64,000 nt of DNA from JAPOUP01 sp965203605 (lineage in GTDB: Bacteria; Pseudomonadota; Alphaproteobacteria; Rhodobacterales; Rhodobacteraceae), in NCBI GenBank assembly GCA_965203605.1, contig OZ241902.1, positions 3,844,001-3,908,000 on the forward strand, read 5' to 3'. The notes under the pieces were generated by a model that saw only the letters and a program-made list of their open reading frames with translations, had not been told where the DNA came from and ran no database searches. The position numbers and the translations under genes were made by a program. This document shows, one piece after another, positions 1 through 8,977 of this stretch; the first letter of the stretch is position 1; each line of letters opens with the position of its first letter.

Positions 1-135
1 TCCGGCATGCGAAAGCTGGCCGAAGCGTGTGGTGAAAAGTTTGTTCAAGGCATTGTGCTATACGACCACGACCGGGTGGTTCCGTTTGGCGAGAACATGT
101 TCGCAGCCCCGCTGTCGTGTCTGTGGAGCGGGTGA
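1..135 (+). CDS. C-terminal end of an AAA ATPase of the DUF4143 type (cut by window edge)
   Basis: The window opens inside a reading frame that gives 44 residues before TGA at 133-135. The tail contains RKLAEACGEKF, VLYDHDRVVPFGENMF and ends LSCLWSG. This matches the usual end of the DUF4143 domain of AAA-type ATPases (restriction-like fold; frequent in accessory regions, role poorly defined). The ATPase domain lies outside the window, so nothing can be said about intactness. The stop overlaps the start of the following patatin remnant. Confidence 0.5.
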   Translation, partial: SGMRKLAEACGEKFVQGIVLYDHDRVVPFGENMFAAPLSCLWSG

Positions 136-595
136 AAGAGGAAAGGACCATTGCCCTTGCGCTGTCGGGGGTGGGTCTCGCGCCATCGCTTTCCACCTTC
201 GATGTCCGAGTGCACTCAATAGCCGTGGCCTCCCAAGATACATCAAGACAGTTTCATCTGTCTCCGGAGGCAGTGTCATGGCCGCCGCCTACTGCCTCGA
301 CCCTGATGACTTCAAAGCCTTCGAAAGGCGGATGATCGCCTTCCTGAAGAGCGGTTTGTTCAAGCCAACGGCAAAAACCGCGACCTCCACCTCCATAACC
401 GGATTGCTATGGGAGATCTCAAAAATCCTGATTTTCAGCCCATACGTCCGGTGGGCTAACACAATGGGTCTCAAAGCTGTCGGTTGCCTGCTTCATCCAA
501 TTGGAATTGATGTGTGGGGAGGGTACCGGTTTCGCTTTCCTCTGCGTCGGCAATGGTGTGCCCGGAAAGAAAGGGGACGGGGCAAAGGGTTATGA
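117..595 (+). pseudogene. patatin-like phospholipase, frameshifted and truncated
   Basis: A GTG-initiated frame at 117 gives EERTIALALSG, the first beta strand of patatin-like lipid acyl hydrolases. The continuation GGGSRAIAFHL...ALNSRGL then lies one frame over, so an indel in the G-run at about 168-174 breaks the gene. Downstream in the second frame is IKTVSSVSGGSVMAAAY, which holds the G-x-S-x-G nucleophile elbow. After about residue 130 similarity fades and there is no region with the catalytic Asp, so the 3' part is also lost. An intact family member would hydrolyse membrane lipids with a Ser-Asp dyad; this copy should be inactive. The family call rests on the two motifs. Confidence 0.6.
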
Positions 596-701
596 CAGGC
601 ACTCCCTGCGCCCGGTCGGAAGCGCCTATCCTCTGCGGGGGCGGTCGGCCGATCATTGCAGCGACTTGAATTACAATCGATCTCCGTTCATTGCTCACGG
701 T

Positions 702-1181
702 ATGGTGGTCGATGCGAATGAAACGGCATTGAAGCCCGGCCAGCTCCTGGCCAGGGGCGTGTGCCGACATTTACTTAGCCACGACTTCGTCAGCGTAGAG
801 GAGCTCACGCCGACCACTGGACTGCGAGTCGACGTCATGGCCTTGGGTCCAAAGTATGAAATCTGGATCGTTGAATGCAAGTCATCACGTTCTGACTTTG
901 AAACGGACGGAAAGTGGCAAGGATATCTCGAGTGGTGCGACCGATATTTCTGGGCGGTTGACGATCGGTTTCCGTTGGATCTGTTGCCTGATGACACGGG
1001 CCTGATGGTCGCCGATTCATACGATGCCGAACTCGTTCGAATGGGTCCAGAAAACAGACTCTCTGCTGCGCGACGCAAGATGTTGATGGCCAGGTTTGCA
1101 CGACATGCAGCCTTGCGTTGGCATGGTGTGCGTGACCCTGGCTTGCCGGGTCGCCTGGTTCTGGGGAGTATGACGAGTTGA
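702..1181 (+). CDS. mmcB: MmcB family DNA repair protein (putative endonuclease)
   Basis: A 159-residue protein. The conserved core reads GVCRHLLSHDF, ELTPTTGLRVDVMAL, EIWIVECKSSRSDF and LPDDTGLMVAD, which matches alphaproteobacterial MmcB, a mitomycin-C-resistance protein with a PD-(D/E)xK-like nuclease fold. The D of RVDVMAL and the E-x-K of VECKS are the expected metal-site residues. I chose the ATG at 702 because similarity starts right after it; the open frame upstream to 501 has no family similarity. In Caulobacter mmcB is SOS-regulated, but I found no perfect GTTC-N7-GTTC LexA box upstream (one GTTC half-site at 686-689). The gene appears intact and is bounded by decayed DNA on both sides. 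Confidence 0.85.
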   Translation: MVVDANETALKPGQLLARGVCRHLLSHDFVSVEELTPTTGLRVDVMALGPKYEIWIVECKSSRSDFETDGKWQGYLEWCDRYFWAVDDRFPLDLLPDDTGLMVADSYDAELVRMGPENRLSAARRKMLMARFARHAALRWHGVRDPGLPGRLVLGSMTS

Positions 1182-1313
1182 GGAGTGGCGGTCCCGATTG
1201 GAAGTTGTGGAACTGAGTATGATCCAGCTGGTGTTGGGCGACCCCCGAAACGGTTTCCAGACAAAGCCAACGGAAAATCCTGCCGAGAATATATCGATTG
1301 ATGGATCATCTGA

Positions 1314-2385
1314 TACCAAACCAAATTAATAATGTGCCCAGAACAAGGATTGAACATCATGCTGTGTGACACGGCAATATTCTGCGTGTGACCGGTGCCG
1401 CCGTCCTGTATTCCGTGTCTGGGAAACAGGCGGAAGGAGAACGGCATGCCAGCGAAAGTCATGGTCCAGCGCACCGACCACACACCCGGTCAGTTACGCG
1501 AACTGGCCCGGAAACACAGGTTCCGCGACCGCCGCCACCGGATGCGCGCGGTCGCCCCGGTCATGGAGGACGGTCTGTCCAGGACCGCGGTGGCCTCCGG
1601 CGCCGGCGCCCGGACGCTCCGCGACTGGATCGTCCGTTACAACGCCGACGGTCTGGACGGTCTGCGGGACGCCGCCCGGCCGGGGGCTCCGCCGAAGCTG
1701 GAAAGCGGGCAGGCCGGGGAGGTCGCGTCGTGGCTGGATGGGGGGCCGGACCCCGCCGCCCGGGAGGGATTCCGCAGGGATTCCGTCCGGTTGGCGCGGG
1801 AGGCGGTGCCCGACGGCGTGGCCCCGGAGGACGTGCCCGTATACCTGCAGTACGAGGCGCGGGTGGGGCGGAAGGGCATGCTGCCGGGGGTCTGGGCGCG
1901 GAAAGGGACGCGCCCGCGCGTCGTGCGGGACCACCGGTACGGACACCTGTACCTGTTCCCCCCCGCCTGCCCCGCGACGGGCGATGCGGTCGGGCATGTG
2001 TGCGGCAGGGCCAACACCGGGGAGACGGACCGGCACCTCCGGGAGGTCGGGGAGCGGGTCCCCGCCGGAAAGCGCGCCCTGGTGGTCCCCGGCGGGGCGG
2101 GCTGGCACCGGGCGGGGGACCTGGGGATACCGGACAACGTCTCCCTGCTCCGGCTGCCGCCCACGGCCCGGAACTGAACCCGGGCGGGACGGTGTTCCCC
2201 CTCCTGAAGCACCGGCATTTCGCCAACCGGGTGTTCGAAAGCGCGGAACACGTCCGGGAGGTGGTCGAGCACGTCTGGGACGCCTTCATCCGCCGGAAGG
2301 GGGAGGTCACGCGGATCACCACGAGGGATTGGGCGGTGCCGTGAGATCAGGGGCGCCTGTCGGCAATGATTTATTTGGTTTGGTA
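1314..2385 (+). mobile_element. complete IS630-family element with TA target duplication
   Basis: Inverted repeats CCAAACCAAAT(T/A)AAT begin at 1316 and end at 2383. Each is flanked by TA (1314-1315 and 2384-2385), the target dinucleotide duplicated by IS630/mariner elements. The element proper is 1068 bp and holds one transposase gene on the plus strand. The ends are well preserved, while the transposase is frameshifted and lacks its catalytic residues, so it could only move if supplied with transposase in trans. No recognisable gene is interrupted at this TA. Confidence 0.85.
1446..2344 (+). pseudogene. IS630-family transposase, frameshifted, DDE residues lost
   Basis: The start at 1446 follows a GGAAGGAGA ribosome site. 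The N-terminus carries the helix-turn-helix of the family (LRELARKHRFRDRRHRMRA, then GLSRTAVASGAGARTLRDW). The first frame ends at 2177, just where the third catalytic motif should appear. Its continuation ELNPGGTVFPLLKHRHFANRVFES is one frame over, ending at 2344, so there is an indel near 2165. Three substitutions hit the active site: the family QDEAR motif reads QYEAR, the LDNAGWH motif reads VPGGAGWH, and the glutamate after ELNP is absent. Known family members need all three acidic residues, so this copy is almost certainly dead. Confidence 0.8.
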
Positions 2386-2582
2386 TGAGTTGGCCGGCGG
2401 GTCTAGAACCCAATCGGGGAGATCTGACCGTCGGTGCCGATCCCATCAGTCGACCTGCGGCTAGACTGCCAATGTCAGAGGGGCCTTGGCGTTTCATGCT
2501 ATAGGTGTTGCGCACGAATGCTCACATTGAAAATCCCTTCTCAAGTCCAAATTGCGGACTCTGGAGATAGCAAAGTGGCGAC

Positions 2583-2777
2583 CTAGCTGCTCGGATTCAA
2601 TGAACGGGCGCGTCTCGCGGCGGCGATGATTTCCTGGGCAATTTCGTCTGCCTCGTCCGGATCGAAGTCCATTGGGAGTTCGAATCCGCCACCTTCCACA
2701 TAAATGCGAACCGTGCCTACAGTGGTCGGACCGATCTGCAGGTTAGCCACAATGTCGCTTTGGTTGTTGATCCCCAT
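2583..2777 (-). CDS. small conserved alphaproteobacterial protein (DUF6324-like)
   Basis: A 64-residue acidic protein with GINNQSDIVANLQIG, TTVGTVRIYVEGGG and a C-terminal helix rich in D/E/A (DPDEADEIAQEI). It resembles small hypothetical proteins common in Rhodobacterales near mmcB and tRNA-His, which I recall as DUF6324; the function is unknown. The start ATG at 2777 has only a weak ribosome site. The composition is protein-like, unlike the flanking DNA. The DUF assignment is from memory and should be treated as tentative; that this is a real gene is more secure. Confidence 0.6.
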   Translation of the reverse strand: MGINNQSDIVANLQIGPTTVGTVRIYVEGGGFELPMDFDPDEADEIAQEIIAAARRARSLNPSS

Positions 2778-2909
2778 GTCAATCTTGGATTAGCCGGCAC
2801 CTGCATCTATCGCGTTGCGTCATTCTGGGCAAGCGGGGACACAACCAGGGGTTCTGCAGATGGCATACGCTTGCATTTGGCGGACGAAAGGCGTATGTTG
2901 CCTGATAGT

Positions 2910-2986
2910 GCCGCCTTAGCTCAGTTGGTTAGAGCGCTGGATTGTGGATCCAGAGGTCCCCCGTTCAAGCCGGGGAGGCGGTACCA
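2910..2986 (+). tRNA. tRNA-His (anticodon GTG)
   Basis: A 77-nt cloverleaf. The acceptor stem is GCCGCCT/AGGCGGT with a G1-U72 wobble, followed by discriminator A73 and an encoded CCA. The D-arm contains AGCTCAGTTGGTTAGAGC. The anticodon stem-loop CTGGA-TTGTGGA-TCCAG gives GTG, and the T-arm has GTTCAAGC. The base preceding the acceptor is T, so there is no encoded G-1 opposite C73, and position 73 is A instead of C. This is the known alphaproteobacterial variant of tRNA-His. Confidence 0.95.
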
Positions 2987-3237
2987 TACAATTCTGGGAC
3001 AGATTTCGCGGACCAGTCGTAGAACAGGTTACAAGTAAGTTGTTTTGGTCCGCATCGTTGCATCTCAGTCACGATTTGCTGCGGTATCCACAAGCGTCCT
3101 GCCGCCGTCGGCGTATCGCGGAAGCCCATCGGTGACATGAATCCAGGGCAGGGCCTCACTGAGAAAGTAATGCACCTCTGGAGTGAATTCATCCGGTGAG
3201 TTGAGACTCGCCGCGAGGCCGTGGATTTCATTCGGCA

Positions 3238-4742
3238 GAGCCTCTTGCACAATTACTGCGGTTCGGGCAGCCGCGGCAAGCCTTTCGGTTCCGCCAGGGT
3301 CGCGGCACCGGATCCGACGGGTGCCCGGGGCGTCTGCACGGGCCAGGGTGTGGCGGAATGCCGCAGTTGGTGGCCCGACGGGCGCCGTCCGCGCATGGCT
3401 GGCCGCGCCGTCCCCTCCGGGGCGGCGTCCGTGGCGGACGGATCTGCCGGAACGGACGGTGTCAGATGGTGAGCCGCATCAGCTGTTCCACCGTCAGGGC
3501 CAGCACGCCGAAGAACAGGTGGCAGGCCACCTTGGCGTGCCCACGGACGCGGACGTGCCGGGCACCGTAGGAGTCCTTCAGGGCCGAGTTCACCCGCTCG
3601 ACGCTGGAGCGCTGCCGGTAACGGACGCGGTCGTGGCGTATGTGGCCCGCTTTCCGCTGCGCCAGCGCCTCTTTCCTGAGGCGCTCCTTCAGCGCCGCGT
3701 CGCGTCGCGGGTTGGTGTCGGTGATCGCCACGCGCCCCGTCAGGTAGGCGTGGAACCCGATCTCCAGCGAGTCGTAGGCCGCGTCCATGAGCTCGTAACA
3801 GTGGTCCACCCGCAGCGCCGTCATCCTCGAAAGAGGGATCGCGGCCTGGCTGTCGTGCAGCGACGCCGAGGTCAGGATGCAGCTGACGGGGACGTCCCCA
3901 TCGGCCGCGTCGATATGCAGTTTGTACCCCCTCCAGCTCTCTTTGTACCCCTTGGCGTTGCGTTTCGTCCCGGTGTCGCAGGCTTTCGGCAACTCGGCGG
4001 CCATCTCCGCGGCGGTCATCCCGTCCCGCAGCTGCCGCTCCAGCCGGGTCGGCTCCCTCGGCACCTCCTCCCCCTTTTTCGGGCGTCCGCGCTTTCGCTT
4101 CGGCCGCTCCTGCGGCTTCGGCTTCGGCGCCGGCCTCTCCCGCCCGACGATCGCCGTGGAGTCCCTGGAGATGTGGCCCACGACCGAGCCGGCATACGCG
4201 GAGCGGACCAGCGCCTCGTGCATCCGCTCCGGCAGACGGGTCTCCGCGAACCAGGCGAAGGCGCGGGAGAACGTCGATTCACTGGGAACCTCCGACACGC
4301 GGGACCAGCCGCACAGGCGCCGCAGCGTCGGGTCGTACAGCAGCCGGTCGACCAGCACCACCGTGGTCGGCATGTCCCACACCGCCTTCGCGACGAAGGC
4401 CCGCGCCAGCGCCCTGCGGTCGGCGGGCGGGTTGCCGACGCCCCGGTGGCTGTAGTGGACGTGCCTTTCCACCTCCACCAGGTCCAGGACGGCGATGAAC
4501 CTGCCGTGCCTCACGCCCAGCGGGCCGACCTCCCCGGCGAGGGACGGGAAAAGTTCCCCTTGAAACCGCTGCCAGGCATCTGATATGGATGATCGCAGGG
4601 ACATGGAGCCGTCTCCCCGTATGTTGTGGCTGTAACACCCGCTCCATACCAGAGGGACGGCTCCATATCCAGGCCCCCGATCAGAAAAAAGCGCCCGTTT
4701 CCGAAAAAAAACCGCCTGATCGGGGAGTTCTGCAAGAGGCTC
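3238..4742 (-). mobile_element. IS4/IS5-superfamily insertion sequence, copy A (1505 bp)
   Basis: The terminal inverted repeats are perfect over 12 bp: GAGCCTCTTGCA at 3238-3249 and TGCAAGAGGCTC at 4731-4742. They are flanked by TGCC on both sides (read on the gene strand), a 4-bp target duplication in the GFA gene. The element carries one intact transposase on the minus strand and about 210 bp of non-coding DNA behind it. A second copy lies at 6329-7819 and a solo end at 13588-13672. Confidence 0.85.
3462..4604 (-). CDS. DDE transposase of copy A (PF01609-type, IS4/IS5 superfamily)
   Basis: 380 residues, uninterrupted. The N-terminal third carries YDPTLRRLCGWSR and ESTFSRAFAWFAE. The catalytic core follows as SRDSTAIVGRER (first Asp), then a basic linker KRKRGRPKKGEEVP, ELMDAAYDS (second Asp region) and RQRSSVERVNSALKDSYGAR (the Y-R-E-type glutamate motif). 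The C-terminus ends FFGVLALTVEQLMRLTI. The start at 4604 (MSLRSSISDAW) was chosen because copy B begins with the same sequence. This is the only fully intact copy of its family in the window and could mobilise copy B and the solo end in trans. I cannot name the subgroup with certainty. Confidence 0.8.
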   Translation of the reverse strand: MSLRSSISDAWQRFQGELFPSLAGEVGPLGVRHGRFIAVLDLVEVERHVHYSHRGVGNPPADRRALARAFVAKAVWDMPTTVVLVDRLLYDPTLRRLCGWSRVSEVPSESTFSRAFAWFAETRLPERMHEALVRSAYAGSVVGHISRDSTAIVGRERPAPKPKPQERPKRKRGRPKKGEEVPREPTRLERQLRDGMTAAEMAAELPKACDTGTKRNAKGYKESWRGYKLHIDAADGDVPVSCILTSASLHDSQAAIPLSRMTALRVDHCYELMDAAYDSLEIGFHAYLTGRVAITDTNPRRDAALKERLRKEALAQRKAGHIRHDRVRYRQRSSVERVNSALKDSYGARHVRVRGHAKVACHLFFGVLALTVEQLMRLTI

Positions 4743-5094
4743 GGCAGCCTTTCGGAGCGATAACCCATCTGACTCCCGCAATCAGCGCAGAAGTATCGCT
4801 CCACATGGCTGCTGCTCCTGTGACTCTTCGGCGGATTTCCTTCCCAGCTCCAAGCGGAAATCTGGACGCCAAACCAGCCGACTACAGGCGCTGAGCAGGC
4901 GCGGCGGCAACTCTCGCAGTGGCAGTATCCCCGCCAGAGAATTGCAGATCGGTCAAAGCTATAGCGCACCGCACCACATAGGCATTTTCCGGAAATCCTG
5001 GACATCGGGCTTCTCCCCTTCATATGCCACTCGCGAAAGCTGCGCAAAAGCTGCTATGAGCTTACCGAATGCCAATTTGCATGGAAATAGGGCT

Positions 5095-6063
5095 ATGGCG
5101 GAACACTCCGGGCGCATTACGTTATGGGGAATTGAGGTCTTTGTGGCAATCGCCGAGGAAGCTTCCATCAGTGCCGCAGCCCGGCGGCTGGGCGCGAGCC
5201 CATCCGCAGTCAGCCAGCAGCTAACCAATCTGGAACAAGCGCTTGGTACGGCACTCCTGAACAGAAATGAGCGGCCAATGAGCCTGACAACCTCAGGCGT
5301 TCTGTTCCAGCGCCGGGCCCAAACAATTCTTAATGAAGCGGCCCGAGCCCGCGCCGAACTGGCCCAGCAGGATTCCTCGGTGCTGATGCGGCTTCGGCTT
5401 GGCATGATCGAGGATTTCGACGGAGACGTAACACCCCAACTCTTACGTGATTTAGCGGAAGAGCTTGGAAACTGTCAGTTTCTTTTGGAAACCGGTCCCA
5501 GCCATCGTCTAATCGACAAACTCGACTCCCGTGCATTGGACGTGGTTGTTGCTGCGGATATGGGAACTGGGGCTGATTGGATGGAAGTTCATCCGATCCT
5601 CGAAGAGCCATTCTTGGCGGCGGTGCCCAAAGGCGCAATACCAACCGGCGCAGACGTCCTTGAATCGCTGCGAAAGCTGCCTTTGATTCTCTATTCGGAG
5701 CGTCATCACATGGGACGCCTCATTTCGGCACATCTCGTACGGCAGAATCTCAAGTTGAGCTATAGGTTCGAGCTTGATAGCTATCATGCAATCATGGCCC
5801 TTGTCGCTGCAGGCGCTGGGTGGACGATTCTCACGCCCATGGGATTTATGCATGCACATCGTTTCCGCGATCAGGCCTGTGCGCTTCCGCTACCGGTCGC
5901 GCCACTGACACGCACAGTCTCGCTAACGACCCGCAAGGGCGTTCTACAACGTATTCCAGCCAACATGGCCCAAAGGCTCCGGAATCTGGTCAGCGGATTT
6001 GTCGTCAATCCCTGCCTGGAGCGCATGCCTTGGCTTGCCGGTCAACTGAAGGTGCTTGAATAG
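5095..6063 (+). CDS. LysR-family transcriptional regulator
   Basis: 322 residues. The N-terminal winged helix-turn-helix reads VFVAIAEEASISAAARRLG, SPSAVSQQLTNLEQALG and LTTSGVLFQRRA, typical of LysR regulators; the rest forms the two-lobed effector domain. ATG 5095 (MAEHSGRITLW) is preferred because the DNA-binding domain follows directly; ATG 5056 is an alternative that adds 13 residues. It diverges from the GFA-family gene (start 5005) across 89 bp, the classic LysR arrangement, so it probably controlled that gene and itself. The target is now disrupted while the regulator is intact. The effector is unknown. Confidence 0.85.
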   Translation: MAEHSGRITLWGIEVFVAIAEEASISAAARRLGASPSAVSQQLTNLEQALGTALLNRNERPMSLTTSGVLFQRRAQTILNEAARARAELAQQDSSVLMRLRLGMIEDFDGDVTPQLLRDLAEELGNCQFLLETGPSHRLIDKLDSRALDVVVAADMGTGADWMEVHPILEEPFLAAVPKGAIPTGADVLESLRKLPLILYSERHHMGRLISAHLVRQNLKLSYRFELDSYHAIMALVAAGAGWTILTPMGFMHAHRFRDQACALPLPVAPLTRTVSLTTRKGVLQRIPANMAQRLRNLVSGFVVNPCLERMPWLAGQLKVLE

Positions 6064-6278
6064 CCAGAGTCGCTTCGAGGCCTCACTGGACGAGCCGTGA
6101 ACTTTGGAACGGAACGTCATCGTATTCGGAACCGATGTGGCGTTACTGCCAAGGCAACCAAGGCTCAGCCTATCGAACATATGCCTTCGCGGAACGTTTC
6201 ACCGAAAATCAGGAGGGCGGACTGGGTATGGAACTCCCGTTTGGCCAGCATCAATCTGGTCCAGCCGTGGGATGGGGT

Positions 6279-6325
6279 TGTCACGTAGGGCATAATTTTT
6301 CCACCGGTACGAGTATAATTTTTCC
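6279..6325 (+). repeat. repeat cluster TGTCACGT..GGCATAATTTTTCC (IS21-like end?)
   Basis: The block starts TGTCACGTAGGG and holds two direct copies of a CATAATTTTTCC motif, separated by ACCGGTACGAG. An almost identical block lies at 11441-11489, and a single unit at 11559-11581. The TGTCA start followed by repeated binding-site-like units resembles the ends of IS21-type elements, but no IstA/IstB gene is present. It abuts IS copy B at 6329. Confidence 0.5.
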
Positions 6326-6328
6326 ATC

Positions 6329-7819
6329 GAGCTTCTTGCAGAACTCCCCGATCAAGCGATTTTTTTCGGAAACGGGCGCTGTTTTCTGATGGATGGCCTG
6401 GATATGGAGCCGTCCCTCTGGTATGGGGCGGGTGTTGCATCCACAACATACGGGGAGACGGCTCCATGTCCCTACGTTCTTCCATATCAGATGTCTGGCA
6501 GCGGTTCCAGGGGGAACTTCTGCCCTCCCTCGCCGCGGAGGTCGGCCCGCTGGGCGTGAGGAACGGCAGATTCATCGCCGTGCTGGACATGGTGGAGGGC
6601 GGGAGGCACGTCCACTACAGCCACCGGGGCGTCGGCAACCCGCCCGCGGACCGCAGGGCGCTGGCGCGGGCCTTCGTCGCCAAGGCGGTCTGGGACATGC
6701 CGACCACGGTGGTGCCGGTCGACCGGCTGCTGTACGACCCGACGCTGCGCCGGCCGGTCGGCTGGTCCCGCGTGTCGGAGGTGCCCGGTGAACCGGCCTT
6801 CTCCCGGGCCTTCGCCTGGTTCGCGGAGACCCGTCTGCCGGAGCGGATGCACGGGGTGCCGGGCCGCTCCGACTGTTCCGGCTCGGTCGTCGGGCACATA
6901 TCGCGGGACTCCACGGCGGTCGTCGGGCGGGAGAGGCCGGCGCCGAAGCCGAAGCCGGAGGGGAGGCCGAAGCGAAAGCGCGGACGCCCGAAAAAGGGGG
7001 AGGAGGTGCCGAAGGAGCCGACCCGGCTGGAGCGGCGGACGCGGGACGGGATGACGGCGGAGGGGATGGCCGACGGGCTGCCGAAGGCCTGCGACACCGG
7101 GACGAAGCGCAACGCCAAGGGATACAAAGAGAGCTGGAGGGGGTACAGACCGCATATCGACGCCGCCGACGGTGCCGTCCCCATCAGCTGCATCCTGACC
7201 TCCGCGTCGCCGCGCGACAGCCAGGCCGCCATCCCGCTGCCGGGGATGACGGCGCTGCGGGTGGACCACTGCCACGAGCTCATGGACGCGGCCTGTGATT
7301 CCCCGGGGATCGGGTTCCACGCCTACCTGACCGGACGCGTGGCGATCACCGACACCAACCCCCGCCGCGACGCGGCCCTGAGGGAGCGCCTCGGGAAAGA
7401 GGCTCTGGCGCAGCGGAAAGCGGGCCACATCCGCCATGACCGCGTCCGCTACCGGCAGCGATCCAGCGGCGGGCGGGTGAACTCCGCCCCAGGGACTCCC
7501 ACGGCGCCCGGCACGTCCGCGTCCGGGGGCACGCCAGGGTGGCCTGCCACCTGTTCTTTGGCGTGCTGGCCCTGACCGGCGGGCAGCTGATGCGGCTCAC
7601 CATCTGACACCACCGGTTCCGGCAGATCCGCCCGCCGCGGAGGGGACGGCGCGGACAGCCATGCGCGGACGGCGCCCGATGGGCCACCAACTGCGGCATT
7701 CCGCCACACTTCGGCCTATGGGAACGCCCCGGGCACCCGCCGGATCCGGTGTCACGACCCTGGCGGAACCGAAAGGCTGGCCGCGGCCGCCCGAACCGCG
7801 ATAATTGTGCAAGAGGCTC
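6329..7819 (+). mobile_element. IS4/IS5-superfamily insertion sequence, copy B
   Basis: The ends GAGCTTCTTGCA (6329-6340, one mismatch to copy A) and TGCAAGAGGCTC (7808-7819) enclose 1491 bp in the opposite orientation to copy A. The right end sits inside an IS1595 transposase gene. The left end sits in a CATAATTTTTCC repeat block, and the rest of the IS1595 gene is not there. The flanks do not match and there is no target duplication, so this copy has probably taken part in a deletion or in recombination with another copy. Confidence 0.8.
6466..7607 (+). pseudogene. transposase of IS copy B, frameshifted
   Basis: The first 335 codons parallel the copy A transposase (MSLRSSISDVWQRF at the start, DSTAVVGRERPAPKPKP and RQRSSGGRVNSAP later). 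A small deletion near 7488 then shifts the frame, giving an unrelated tail to 7577. The true C-terminus (LTGGQLMRLTI) is found in another frame, ending at 7607. Substitutions also alter the conserved SSVERVNSAL motif to SSGGRVNSAP, removing the catalytic-motif glutamate. The copy is therefore inactive. Confidence 0.8.
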
Positions 7820-8239
7820 GCTCTTCTGTGTAATTCCAAGATCGCTCGCCAGTTTCGTCGATGCCGTTCCCTTGATGAGGCCAGTAACGGCGATGTAGAC
7901 CGCTGTCAGCCACGTCAGATAGGACAGGTTGCTTTCCTGCATGACGGAGCCAACGCGGACCGAAAACCGCTTACGACAGTCTTTGCAGCAGTAAGGCATC
8001 CGTTGTGTGGGGGTGGCGGCTATTCGCAGACTGTCGCAGTGAGGGCAGCGCGGGGTATCCCCCCAACGCCATTCCGCAAACTGTCGCCGTGCTGCCTCGT
8101 TGTCGGGATAACGACGGATAAACTGGTGGAGGCTGATTTTCTCACGCTTGGCCATATCCTTAACCCCTTGCTACAAGTAGAGTATAGTGCTTTTGGCTGA
8201 AAATGTCAAGAGTTTTGGGCAACACGGTATATAGTCCCC
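7820..8239 (-). pseudogene. 5' part of an IS1595-family element and its transposase
   Basis: The transposase starts at 8155 with REKISLHQFIRRYPDNEAAR. It has the family's zinc ribbon (CPHCDS...YCCKDCRKRFSVRVG) and the signature STKLASDLGITQKS, where it is cut at 7820 by IS copy B. The catalytic DDE part is absent. The outer end of the element is at 8239: read on the minus strand it begins GGGGACTATATACCG. Beyond it the sequence enters an AAA ATPase gene, so the IS1595 copy had inserted there first. A 100-bp element at 63381-63480 has related ends. Confidence 0.8.
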
Positions 8240-8810
8240 ATTGGATGCATTCCAGAATCTGCCGGATTTCGACAAAGGTGAATCCAGCGAGGTCCAGAAA
8301 CTGATATTCGCTTTCTGCGCACATTTCGGTATTGACGAACATGGACAGACTGAACATCTGATGGCCTTGGCCGCCCCCTGCCAGGGCTGGCCCCAGCACC
8401 TGCATTTCGCCCTGCAGGCCATGGGCCGGGAAGCACTGCGCACCGATGGTGACCTCTCCGCCGTCGACTGGCCGGAAATCATGCGGGAGGCGGCGCAGGC
8501 CCGGTGGGAATACTACCAGATGCAGCAGGCTGGCACTCTGGAAAAGGCTCCAGTGCTGACAGCCAATGTGATGGCGCGGATATCGGACGGGATACGGCAT
8601 CACCATCTGAAGGCCCTCATTGATGCCCATATCCATGGCCGGCTTGGTGAACATCTTCCGGACTCCTTGGACAGGGAAGGTTTCCTCCAGCGTCTGGTCC
8701 ATCGCGGCGCCCTGCACAGAAGAAAGGACGGCGCCTACCACAGCCCAATCCCGTCATTCCGCGCTTTCCTGATCCAGGCCGGTGGACTGCAGCCCGATAT
8801 CCATAGGTAG
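8240..8810 (+). pseudogene. C-terminal part of an AAA-family ATPase, 5' end removed by IS1595
   Basis: The frame is open from the IS1595 junction to the stop at 8810. Segments such as GQTEHLMALAAPCQGWPQHL, ALQAMGREALRTDGDLS and FLQRLVHRGALHRRKDGAYH resemble the C-terminal helical and winged-helix part of AAA ATPases common in alphaproteobacterial accessory regions. The Walker motifs would lie upstream and are missing. No ribosome site precedes any start in this piece, so I treat it as a gene remnant. The function of the parent family is not clear. Confidence 0.5.
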
Positions 8811-8977
8811 TCTGTCCCTGAACGGAAAAGCGGCGATGACGGACCGTCCCCGCAACATTGACGACGGCAGGGAGATCGTCAAATGACAAAGATCGTGGAA
8901 ACTGTATTTAAACTGAACCAAGGTCGGATGTCGGGTACGGATTGACATTTCGATTACCCATAACCTTAATATCGAAC

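Larger units (their letters stand above)
3065..5005 (-). pseudogene. GFA-family (CENP-V/GFA domain) protein gene split by an IS
   Basis: The N-terminal part (start ATG at 5005, RISGKCLCGAVRYSFDRS) has the zinc-binding cysteines of the GFA fold: KCLCGAV, CHCESCRR and YFCADCGSQ. It runs to GYRSERLP and is then cut at 4743 by the IS. The remainder resumes at 3237 as NEIHGLAASLN...EALPWIHVTDGLPRYADGG and stops at 3065. Joining the flanks gives an uninterrupted frame (ERLP-NEIHG) with TGCC repeated on both sides, so the gene was intact before insertion. GFA proteins are S-(hydroxymethyl)glutathione-synthase-like, but most members have unknown substrates. A LysR regulator diverges 89 bp from the start. 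Confidence 0.8.

Noticed and set aside
686..696. LexA box for mmcB
   Set aside because: Only one GTTC half-site; the second half seven bases on reads ACGG, so the SOS box is not supported here.
3183..4583. 466-codon plus-strand frame within IS copy A
   Set aside because: Opposite the intact transposase; no recognisable motifs.
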